Origin: Cloacibacillus sp.
GTDB lineage: Bacteria; Synergistota; Synergistia; Synergistales; Synergistaceae
DNA length: 64,000 bases
Direction of reading: 5' to 3'
Assembly (NCBI GenBank): GCA_036655895.1
Contig: JAVVPF010000009.1
Coordinates: forward strand, 1 to 64,000
Part shown: piece by piece, positions 51,152-58,008 of the stretch
Numbering within the stretch: position 1 is the stretch's first letter
Layout: each line of letters opens with the position of its first letter
Made by a program: the position numbers and the translations under genes
Notes under the pieces: generated by a model
What the model saw: the letters and a program-made list of their open reading frames with translations, nothing else
Told to the model about the DNA's origin: nothing
The model's database searches: none

Positions 51152-52840
51152 ATGTCAAATAAACCTGTTTTAAGATTTATGCTCTGCGCGGTACTTGCCA
51201 TGGCGGCGCTCTTTGCCCCGGCAGCCGAATCATGGGCGGCTTCAGATTCAAAAGTCCTTGTCTTCAACCACGGCAAAGAACTCAAATCATGGGATCCGAC
51301 GATAGATGATTCGGGCGGAAGCTTCGTCATCGGCAACATCTTTGAGGGACTGATGCGCGACACAAAAGAAGGCAAGCTTGTTCCCGGCCAGGCTGAAAAA
51401 TACAAAGTCTCTGACGACGGCCTCACCTACACATTCTACCTTAAGCCAAACATCGTATGGTCGGACGGAAAACCCGTCACCGCCTACGATTTCGAATACG
51501 CGTGGCGTAGACTGGTCGACCCCAAGGCCGGCGCGGAATACTCGTACATGGGCACCTCGTACATAAAGAACGCGAAAGCCTTCTTTGAAGGCAAAGTGAA
51601 GGCCGACAAGCTCGGCGTCAAAGCCATAGACGCGAAGACCTTTGAAGTCAAACTTGAATCAAAGACGCCCTTCTTCCTCAACCTCACATCATTTTTCTGC
51701 TTCATGCCAGTGAGAAAGGATATCGTTGAAAAGTACGGCGACGGCTGGGAGAAAAACCCCAAGACCTGCGTCTCAAACGGCCCGTTCGTTCTTGAATCAT
51801 ACAAATTAGGCGACAACCTCACAATAGCCAAAAACAACAAATTCTATGACAAAAAGCTTGTCAAGATAGACAAAGTCAAGATGGTCTTCGTCAACGAGCA
51901 GACGACGGCGCTCAACGCCTTCAACGCGGGCGACATCCACGTCAATCCCGAGATCCCGCCCTCCGAGCTCTCAAAGCTCATAGCGGAAGAGCCGAACCTC
52001 GTCTTCACGCCGAGACTTCAGACAGCCTACATAATCTTCAACGTTGACAAGGCTCCGTTCAACGACCCGCGCGTCAGAAAAGCATTCTCACTCGCTCTGG
52101 ACAGAAAAGCCATCTGCGCCTCCGCTCTTAAGGGCGGCGAAACTCCGGCGACAGGCATCGTGCCCCCCGTACTTTCCTTCTCCGACGGCAAGAGCTTCAG
52201 AAAACTCGACGCGTCAGGCAAGCCCGCGGCTGAATACGGAATAGATCCCAACGCGGCACGCGTCAAAGAGGCGCAGAAGCTTCTGGCCGACGCCGGCTAT
52301 CCAAACGGCAAGGGATTCCCGAAGATAACCTACAGCTATGTAACAAAAGAATCGCTCAAAAAGATGTCCGAAGCAATCCAGGAGATGCTTAAAAACAACC
52401 TCAACATCAACGTCACGCTCGACAACATGGAGTGGCAGGTGCTCGTAGACAAGCGCAAGAGGGGCGACTTCCTCATCAGCGGAGGAAACTGGACCGGCGA
52501 CTACTCAGACCCAATGACCTTCTTTGACGCCTTCGCAGCCGACAGCAGCTGGAACGAATGCCAGTGGAGAGGAACGAAGTCAAAGGTAGCTCCGCACGAC
52601 AAGGTCCTCAACCCCAAGCAGAAGGCCTTTGGAGACGAGATAGCCAAAGCTCAGAGAACCATGGGCAAAACGCGCGATGAGCACCTTAAAAAGGCTGAAA
52701 CCATCCTCATGGAGGAAATGCCGATAGCTCCGCTCTATTACGGCAACTTCTGCTACCTCGTCAATCAGGACAAGGTGACGAACGTATGGAGAAACAAAGT
52801 CGGCGAATGGAAGTTCTGGGACGCGACATTAAGTAAATAA
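51152..52840 (+). CDS. oppA: Peptide ABC transporter substrate-binding protein (OppA)
   Basis: A 562-residue family 5 solute-binding protein. It has a Sec signal peptide (basic start, hydrophobic CAVLAMAALFAPA, cleavage near SWA-A) and no lipobox Cys, so it is free in the periplasm, which points to a diderm cell. Typical segments are GLMRDTKEGKLVPGQAEKY, SDGKPVTAYDFEYAWRRL and RKAFSLALDRKAI. Start at the ATG at 51152, eight bases after GGAG; an upstream in-frame stretch lacks a ribosome-binding site. It lies last in the operon with a 146-base gap from oppF, perhaps to allow separate expression. Confidence 0.95.
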   Translation: MSNKPVLRFMLCAVLAMAALFAPAAESWAASDSKVLVFNHGKELKSWDPTIDDSGGSFVIGNIFEGLMRDTKEGKLVPGQAEKYKVSDDGLTYTFYLKPNIVWSDGKPVTAYDFEYAWRRLVDPKAGAEYSYMGTSYIKNAKAFFEGKVKADKLGVKAIDAKTFEVKLESKTPFFLNLTSFFCFMPVRKDIVEKYGDGWEKNPKTCVSNGPFVLESYKLGDNLTIAKNNKFYDKKLVKIDKVKMVFVNEQTTALNAFNAGDIHVNPEIPPSELSKLIAEEPNLVFTPRLQTAYIIFNVDKAPFNDPRVRKAFSLALDRKAICASALKGGETPATGIVPPVLSFSDGKSFRKLDASGKPAAEYGIDPNAARVKEAQKLLADAGYPNGKGFPKITYSYVTKESLKKMSEAIQEMLKNNLNINVTLDNMEWQVLVDKRKRGDFLISGGNWTGDYSDPMTFFDAFAADSSWNECQWRGTKSKVAPHDKVLNPKQKAFGDEIAKAQRTMGKTRDEHLKKAETILMEEMPIAPLYYGNFCYLVNQDKVTNVWRNKVGEWKFWDATLSK

Positions 52841-52860
52841 CCATCGTAAAATTCCATCAC

Positions 52861-52901
52861 AAGCCGGTCCGCGCACTATTTTCTTGGGCGCGGACCGGCT
52901 T
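52861..52901 (+). terminator. Hairpin after oppA
   Basis: A perfect 14-bp stem, AAGCCGGTCCGCGC with GCGCGGACCGGCTT, loop of 13 bases, 20 bases past the oppA stop. The following T-run is weak, so it may protect the 3' end as much as terminate. Confidence 0.7.
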
Positions 52902-53075
52902 GTTCGCGCAATATATTACGGCGCAGAAAACATGGAAGAAAATAATCGATAGAATGGAATAAGGCGCGCCGCGTGCCGGCATGACGAAAACGCTTCGCGC
53001 GTCGTCTTCCGACGGCCCTCTTTTGCATGAAATAACACCTGAAAAATTTCCGAAAAATTTCGTGAAATATTAGAG

Positions 53076-53103
53076 TTGACAAAATAGCAAAATGCTGTAA
53101 AAT
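53076..53103 (+). promoter_or_regulatory. tRNA promoter
   Basis: TTGACA (53076-53081), 16-base spacer, TAAAAT (53098-53103), about 20 bases before tRNA-Lys. Confidence 0.8.
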
Positions 53104-53124
53104 AACTCCTCGTGGTAGTTGAGT

Positions 53125-53200
53125 GAGCTGTTAGCTCAGTTGGTAGAGCACCGGACTTTTAATCCGGGTGTCTCGGGTTCGAGTCCCGAACGGCTCACCA
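53125..53200 (+). tRNA. tRNA-Lys (anticodon TTT)
   Basis: A 76-base tRNA with encoded CCA. Acceptor GAGCTGT/ACGGCTC, D-arm GCTCAGTTGGTAGAGC, anticodon stem CCGGA/TCCGG with loop CTTTTAA giving TTT, T-arm TCGGG-TTCGAGT-CCCGA. Confidence 0.96.
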
Positions 53201-53209
53201 CTTTTTGAC

Positions 53210-53285
53210 GGTCCTATCGTCCAGAGGCCAAGGACACCGCCCTTTCAAGGCGGCGACACGGGTCCGAATCCCGTTAGGACCGCCA
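53210..53285 (+). tRNA. tRNA-Glu (anticodon TTC)
   Basis: A 76-base tRNA with encoded CCA, 9 bases after tRNA-Lys. Acceptor GGTCCTA/TAGGACC, anticodon loop CTTTCAA giving TTC, T-loop TCCGAAT. Co-transcribed with tRNA-Lys. Confidence 0.96.
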
Positions 53286-53299
53286 TTTTTGCAAATATA

Positions 53300-53330
53300 C
53301 GCAGTCATCTTAAAGGTGACTGCGTTTTTT
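53300..53330 (+). terminator. Terminator after the tRNA pair
   Basis: CGCAGTCA (53300-53307) pairs with TGACTGCG (53317-53324), followed by TTTTTT. Confidence 0.88.
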
Positions 53331-53367
53331 GTCTACGATGCTTTTAATTTTTTTCGGAGGCGCGGCG

Positions 53368-53976
53368 ATGGATATCAAAATATGGACAAAAACATTGACG
53401 GAGAAATTACTGGCGGCCTTTGGCGACAGGGTAGTTTTTATCGGCCTTCAGGGCAGCCGGGGCCGCGGCGAAGCTCGTCCCTCAAGCGACATCGACATGG
53501 TGGTCGTTTTAAACGAGATGACCTTTGAAGACTTAAGCGCCTACGGCGCGCTGCTTGAGTCGATGCCGGAAAAAGAGCTTGCCTGCGGCTTCGTATCAGG
53601 AAAAAAAGAGCTGCTGGGATGGCTCCCCTCCGAACTTTTCACGCTCTATCACGACACCGTCCCCATCTACGGAACGCTTGATTTTATTAAGGGATATTTC
53701 ACAAAAAACGACGCGGCCGCGGCCGTCGCGACATCTGCCTGCGCCATATATCACGGATGCTGTCACAATTTTCTCTATGAAAAAAGCGGCGAGCTGCTTT
53801 CTGCTTTATACAAATCGGCCTTTTTCACGCTCAGAGCAGAGCTCTATTGCAAAACAGGAAGATACGTCAAAAGATCTGACGAGCTTGAAGGCCTTCTGTA
53901 CGGCGCAGGCCGCGACGTGCTTTCCTTTTTACATAAAAACTTTGAACGAAAATATCTTGCGGCCCGAGGTTTTTAA
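53368..53976 (+). CDS. Nucleotidyltransferase-domain protein, probably frameshifted at the 3' end
   Basis: A 202-residue protein with a minimal nucleotidyltransferase motif near the N-terminus (GLQGSRGRGEARPSSDIDMVVVL, the GS-x-R-G...DxD pattern), followed by a mostly helical region. Start at ATG 53368, seven bases after GGAGG. The frame stops early with FERKYLAARGF, while the +1 frame from the same place continues with coding-like sequence (EVFKEGSELLLKWSAELIKERA) to a stop at 54034. An extra base in the AAAAAC/GAAAA runs near 53935-53955 would explain this. The substrate (nucleotide transfer to a drug, protein or RNA) is unknown. Confidence 0.75.
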   Translation: MDIKIWTKTLTEKLLAAFGDRVVFIGLQGSRGRGEARPSSDIDMVVVLNEMTFEDLSAYGALLESMPEKELACGFVSGKKELLGWLPSELFTLYHDTVPIYGTLDFIKGYFTKNDAAAAVATSACAIYHGCCHNFLYEKSGELLSALYKSAFFTLRAELYCKTGRYVKRSDELEGLLYGAGRDVLSFLHKNFERKYLAARGF

Positions 53977-54050
53977 AGAGGGCTCCGAACTGCTTCTGAA
54001 ATGGAGCGCGGAGCTTATCAAAGAGCGGGCCTAAGGCCGCGCGCCGCCTG

Positions 54051-54959
54051 CTATCCGCGCCGCACCCATCCGAGAAAACCTTTCGCCGACTGCCTTAGAA
54101 AGAACAGTTCGCGTTCCCTCACCATCTGCGGCAGGCGGTCCAGCTTTTTCAGCATCGGGTCACGGACTGTGAGCCTTTTTACAGCCTCATCCGCGTCGGC
54201 CTCAGCAGGCAGCTCCTGCGTCACTTCAAGCCAGAGTTCGAGCTGTTTTTTCGCTTCAAGCATCACGGCCATCGGGTTTTTGATGTATCCAGAATGCGGG
54301 AAGCAGGCCAGCTCTATATCCTCAAGCGCCAGCAGTTTGTCAAGCGATGATATCTCCGTGTCGTAATAAAATTTGTGCGGCGTTGCGGGGCGCATGAAGA
54401 AGTCTCCGTCGTCAAGGGGAAAGAGGCAGCCCGCCGCCTCTCCGGGAAAGAGTATGCGGCGTCCGTGCGTTTCGTAGATATATGAGCTGTGATGCGGCGC
54501 GTGCCCCGGTGTGTCTATCGTTTCAAGGCCCTTTATCTGCGAACCGTCTTCAAGTATATTTTCCAGCGGCACCGGCCGCGGCAGCCCGTATGCGTCGCAG
54601 AGGCCGCCTAAGCTCGCCCTGCTTCCCGATATCAGCTTTTTAGGGTCTACAAGATGCGGACGCCCGCGCAGAGGCGCAAGGACTTTAGTCTCTGGAAAAT
54701 GTTCTATGAAATGACCCGCGCCGCCCGCGTGGTCAAGATGGATGTGCGTATATATGAGATAGTCTATCTTTGCGAGGCCAAGCGACGCAAGCTGCAAAAG
54801 CAGCTCAGGCGACGCCGAGGCCGGCCCTGTCTCCACCAGTATGTTTTGTCCGCGCTCCTCGTCCTCGATGAACCAGCCGTCCAGAAAAGATTCAAACCCG
54901 CCGCGCGGTATCGGGAGGCTTATCCTGTAAAGGCCGGGAAATAATTCTGTCGCCGCCAT
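54051..54959 (-). CDS. MBL-fold metal-dependent hydrolase
   Basis: A 302-residue metallo-beta-lactamase-fold protein with the metal motif IYTHIHLDHAGG (HxHxDH), a second His in DTPGHAPHHSSYI, an Asp/His set further on and a C-terminal helical extension. Glyoxalase II-like or lactonase-like members share this layout; the substrate cannot be read from the sequence. It is 15 bases downstream of the SsuB-like ATPase gene, so it is likely co-transcribed with that transporter. Confidence 0.88.
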   Translation of the reverse strand: MAATELFPGLYRISLPIPRGGFESFLDGWFIEDEERGQNILVETGPASASPELLLQLASLGLAKIDYLIYTHIHLDHAGGAGHFIEHFPETKVLAPLRGRPHLVDPKKLISGSRASLGGLCDAYGLPRPVPLENILEDGSQIKGLETIDTPGHAPHHSSYIYETHGRRILFPGEAAGCLFPLDDGDFFMRPATPHKFYYDTEISSLDKLLALEDIELACFPHSGYIKNPMAVMLEAKKQLELWLEVTQELPAEADADEAVKRLTVRDPMLKKLDRLPQMVRERELFFLRQSAKGFLGWVRRG

Positions 54960-54974
54960 TTTTCACTCTCCGCT

Positions 54975-55721
54975 CTATTCTTCGCTTTCTCCAATAGCCG
55001 CGAGCACGCTGTCTATAAGGCGCTGGAACTCTGGGGTGCTGCGAGGCCTCGGATACGGCATACGCACACGCACCTCATAGGCTACGGCGCCGTCTTTTAA
55101 TACGATGACGTGCGTGCCGAGGCGCAGCGCCTCCCCCACGTCATGAGTCACCATTATGAAGCTCTTTTTTTCTTCCCTGTATATGCGTATCAGCTCGCGC
55201 TGCATCGTCCTTCGCGTGAAGTAGTCGAGGGCGCTCAGCGGTTCATCAAGAAGTATCATCTCCGGGTCTTTTATGAGCGCGCGTCCAAGCGCTACGCGCT
55301 GCGCCATGCCGCCCGAAAGCTGCGACGGCAGCGCCTCTTCGTAGCCTTTGAGCCCTACAAGGGCTATCATTTTTCGCGCCTTTTCCGCCTCAGACGCGCC
55401 CCTCTCCCGCGGAGGATAGGCGAACAATATGTTGTCGACGGCGGAGAGCCACGGCATGAGCCTCGGCTCCTGAAATACCATCCCGGCAGGCAGAGGCGCC
55501 TCTTTGCCGCAGACGGCCCCTCCGCACGTTATACGCCCCTCCGTCGGCTCTTCAAGGCCCGCCAGTATCCTGAGCAAAGTCGTCTTTCCTGAGCCGCTCC
55601 TGCCAACTATAGTGACAAATTCATTCTCGCCTATTTCAAGGTTGATATTAGAAAGCGCGTTTACCGCGCGGCCTTCTATCTCAAATCTCTTCGATACTCC
55701 GCTCAATATCAGTTCTTTCAT
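54975..55721 (-). CDS. Nitrate/sulfonate/taurine-type ABC transporter ATPase
   Basis: A 248-residue ATPase: Walker A GRSGSGKTTLL, Q-loop VFQEPRLMPW, signature LSGGMAQRVALG, Walker B MILLDEPLSALD and VTHDVGEAL, as in SsuB/TauB/NrtD. Its start overlaps the permease gene end by 4 bases. Substrate unknown; the family also carries hydroxymethylpyrimidine and aromatic acids. Confidence 0.9.
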   Translation of the reverse strand: MKELILSGVSKRFEIEGRAVNALSNINLEIGENEFVTIVGRSGSGKTTLLRILAGLEEPTEGRITCGGAVCGKEAPLPAGMVFQEPRLMPWLSAVDNILFAYPPRERGASEAEKARKMIALVGLKGYEEALPSQLSGGMAQRVALGRALIKDPEMILLDEPLSALDYFTRRTMQRELIRIYREEKKSFIMVTHDVGEALRLGTHVIVLKDGAVAYEVRVRMPYPRPRSTPEFQRLIDSVLAAIGESEE

Positions 55722-56485
55722 TTTTCAGCCGCCCTTTTGAAGGCAAATTTTGAGGCGAGCGCGAAAATGCAGTCAAGAGCCGCTCCAAGCGCGCCAATGA
55801 CGAATATCCCCATCAGCACGACGTCCGAACGTGAGAGCTGCTCCGCGTCAAGTATCATGTAGCCCAGGCCGGAAGAGGCGGCGACAAGCTCAGCCGCGAC
55901 GAGCGAACGCCAGCTGTAGCCAAGCCCGAGGCGCAGGCCGGTGAAGATGGAAGGCAGGGCGGAGGGAAGTATGACGCGGCGGCACGTCTCCCATTTCGTA
56001 TAGCCGAATACGCGCGCCACCTCTTTCAATTTCGGGTCGCAGTCCTTTATGCCCTGAAGCGTATTTAAAAATACGGGAAAGAAGGTGGCGAGGATTATAA
56101 GTATTATCTTCGGCGTCTCGCCTATGCCGAACCACAGTATGAGCATGGGGATGACGGCCATCGGCGGGATGTGCCGCAGAAATTCAAGCGTAGGCTCAAG
56201 CTGCCTGCCGATAAACGGAAAGGCGCTTGTAAAAAAAGCAAGCGCGAGCGCAAGGACCGCGGAGAGCCCAAAGCCTACGGCGATACGGCTTACGCTGGCC
56301 CAGAGGTTGTGCGGCAGAGTGCCGTCCGCCATAGCGTCATTGAATGCGCGCAACACGTCGTAAGGCGCCGGCAGCAAAAAGCTGTTCCACCATCCGCGCG
56401 CCGCGCCGTACCACCAGAGCGCGAGCACAAGCAGAGGAAATATGAGGCCGCCTTCTATCAATTTTTTTAACGCAGAATTTTTCAT
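55718..56485 (-). CDS. Nitrate/sulfonate/taurine-type ABC transporter permease
   Basis: A 255-residue SsuC/TauC-like permease with about six helices and the EAA-type loop (KLKEVARVFGYTKWETCRRVILPSALP). Start taken at the ATG at 56485, after AAGGTGG and ten bases. The periplasmic binding protein that such transporters require is not adjacent and not seen in the window. Confidence 0.9.
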   Translation of the reverse strand: MKNSALKKLIEGGLIFPLLVLALWWYGAARGWWNSFLLPAPYDVLRAFNDAMADGTLPHNLWASVSRIAVGFGLSAVLALALAFFTSAFPFIGRQLEPTLEFLRHIPPMAVIPMLILWFGIGETPKIILIILATFFPVFLNTLQGIKDCDPKLKEVARVFGYTKWETCRRVILPSALPSIFTGLRLGLGYSWRSLVAAELVAASSGLGYMILDAEQLSRSDVVLMGIFVIGALGAALDCIFALASKFAFKRAAEK

Positions 56486-56596
56486 CCGGCAAAATCCACC
56501 TTCGTCTTTCGCAGTTATTGTACCTTGTATAAATGAGAATGGCACTATAATATGTATTGGTTTTGCGAAAAGTTTTGAAAGCGGGGTGTGGTAATT

Positions 56597-57163
56597 TTGG
56601 CAAAAGTGACATGGAAGCCCGGCACGATGCTCTATCCTCTGCCGGTCGCTCTTGTATCATGCGGGACTGCGGAAAAATCCAACATAATCACGGTCGCGTG
56701 GACCGGCATCGTCAATTCTGAGCCGCCTATGACCTATATATCCGTCAGGCCGGAACGTTATTCCTATGGGCTGATCAAGTCCACGGGAGAGTTCGTCATA
56801 AATCTCACTACGGACAGGCTCGTCTGGAACGCTGATTTCTGCGGCGTGAAATCCGGCCGCGACGTAGCTAAATTCTCGCTGCCGGGGCTTACGCCGGGCG
56901 CCGCCTCAAAGGTGAGCGCGCCGTTGATAGAGGAAAGCCCCGTCAATCTGGAATGCGTCGTTGAAAAGAGCCTGCTGCTTGGCAGCCACGAGATGTTCCT
57001 TGCGAAGATAGTGGCGGTCGACGTAGACGAAAAACTTCTCGACGCAAAGGGCGTGCTGCATCTTGAAAAGGCGAATCTTACAGCGCTTGTGCACGGGAAA
57101 TATTTTACGCTCGGACGTCAAGTCGGCACCTTCGGCTGTTCCGTGAAAAGAAAGGGAAAGTGA
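56597..57163 (+). CDS. Flavin reductase-like FMN-binding protein
   Basis: A 188-residue split-barrel flavoprotein of the flavin reductase/DIM6 family: PVALVSCGTAEKSNIITVAWTGIVNSEPP is the usual N-terminal strand pattern, followed by RPERYSYGLIKSTGEFVINL. Members reduce FMN with NAD(P)H or act as simple flavin electron carriers. Start is a TTG at 56597 after GGGGT; a GTG at 56588 is too close to that ribosome-binding site. It is followed by the small zinc-ribbon gene. Confidence 0.88.
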   Translation: MAKVTWKPGTMLYPLPVALVSCGTAEKSNIITVAWTGIVNSEPPMTYISVRPERYSYGLIKSTGEFVINLTTDRLVWNADFCGVKSGRDVAKFSLPGLTPGAASKVSAPLIEESPVNLECVVEKSLLLGSHEMFLAKIVAVDVDEKLLDAKGVLHLEKANLTALVHGKYFTLGRQVGTFGCSVKRKGK

Positions 57164-57170
57164 TAACCAA

Positions 57171-57332
57171 ATGTTAAGATGTGCTATCTGTCAAAAGCCT
57201 CTGCGCGAATGCTGCGACCTCTTTCACGAGGCGGAGGACGAGGATGGAAACAGCGTAGTGATATGCTACGAATGCGCCGACAAGCATCAGATACCGTTTG
57301 AAAACGAGTCGGGCGACGAAAGCAATAAATAA
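57171..57332 (+). CDS. 53-residue zinc-ribbon-like protein
   Basis: A short open frame 7 bases after the flavin reductase stop. The product begins MLRCAICQKPLRECC and has a second CYEC pair near residue 33, giving two C-x2-C knuckles (Cys4/Cys7 and Cys33/Cys36) with an acidic loop between and an acidic tail. It is likely to bind one zinc. Function unknown; it may serve the flavoprotein encoded upstream, from which the GGGAAAG ribosome-binding site overlaps the 3' end. Confidence 0.7.
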   Translation: MLRCAICQKPLRECCDLFHEAEDEDGNSVVICYECADKHQIPFENESGDESNK

Positions 57333-57338
57333 TACGAT

Positions 57339-57372
57339 GCGGGGCGCTTTTGCATGAGGCGCCCCGCCGTTT
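57339..57372 (+). terminator. Terminator after the zinc-ribbon gene
   Basis: GCGGGGCGC (57339-57347) pairs with GCGCCCCGC (57359-57367), followed by CGTTTTA. Confidence 0.75.
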
Positions 57373-57492
57373 TATCTCCCTCACAGGCCGCGCCCGCGCC
57401 GCACACAGCCCTAAAATGATTTACCCACTTATATGATTTCAATTATGTTCATTTTTAAAAAAACAAAAGTGAGCAATATTAATTATCTATGG

Positions 57493-57526
57493 AAATAGCC
57501 CGGCTATTTGTGATAAAATTTTCACA
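57493..57526. promoter_or_regulatory. Paired inverted repeats upstream of the AOR operon
   Basis: Two abutting dyads: AAATAGCC-C-GGCTATTT (57493-57509), a perfect 8-bp inverted repeat, and TGTGATAAAATTTTCACA (57509-57526), with TGTGA/TCACA arms like those recognised by Crp/Fnr-family regulators (spacing 8 rather than 6). A TAAAAT inside the second could be a -10. A further CCGAAC/GTTCGG hairpin follows in the leader. Probably the control region of the ferredoxin-AOR operon. Confidence 0.5.
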
Positions 57527-57594
57527 TTGGGGAAGATTGTCCGAACGCAGGTTCGGGCCGTCTTAAAAAATTTTATACAGTGGAGGGATTTTGT

Positions 57595-57993
57595 GTGAAA
57601 GTGATGCAGGTAAACGCTGAAAAATGCGTTAAGTGCGGAGCGTGTATGGAAGCGTGCTCCAAAGCATATTTCAAGGAAGATTCAAAAGAGCTTTCCAGAG
57701 TGAAGGTAGAGGACATGGCCGGCTTTGCGAACATCAACATCTGCTCACAGTGCGGCGCGTGCATAGAAGTATGCCCGACGCAGGCGCTTGTGCGCGACGC
57801 AAACGGAGTTGTCCAGGTCCGCAAGGAAAAGTGCACCTCCTGCCTTATGTGCGTTGGTTTCTGCCCGTTTGCGTGCATGTTCTTTGACGGCGACAAACAG
57901 ACGGAACCTTTCAAGTGCATCGCCTGCGGCATCTGCGCCCGCAAATGCCCGACCGGCGCGCTTGAACTGATAAACGTACCCGCTAAGGCGTAG
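57595..57993 (+). CDS. Polyferredoxin subunit with four [4Fe-4S] motifs (AorA-like)
   Basis: A 132-residue electron-transfer protein with four complete C-x2-C-x2-C-x3-C motifs: CVKCGACMEAC, CSQCGACIEVCP, CTSCLMCVGFCP and CIACGICARKCP. That gives up to four [4Fe-4S] clusters. It lies 15 bases before the tungsten aldehyde oxidoreductase gene, the same order as AorA-AorB in Aromatoleum-type aldehyde oxidoreductases, so it is likely the dedicated electron carrier of that enzyme. Start at GTG 57595, eight bases after GGAGG. Confidence 0.9.
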   Translation: MKVMQVNAEKCVKCGACMEACSKAYFKEDSKELSRVKVEDMAGFANINICSQCGACIEVCPTQALVRDANGVVQVRKEKCTSCLMCVGFCPFACMFFDGDKQTEPFKCIACGICARKCPTGALELINVPAKA

Positions 57994-58008
57994 GAAGGAG
58001 AGAGAACT

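Noticed and set aside
53930-53960. Programmed ribosomal frameshift
   Set aside because: A +1 shift would be needed and no classical slippery site, stop-codon arrangement or stimulatory structure is evident; an indel is simpler.
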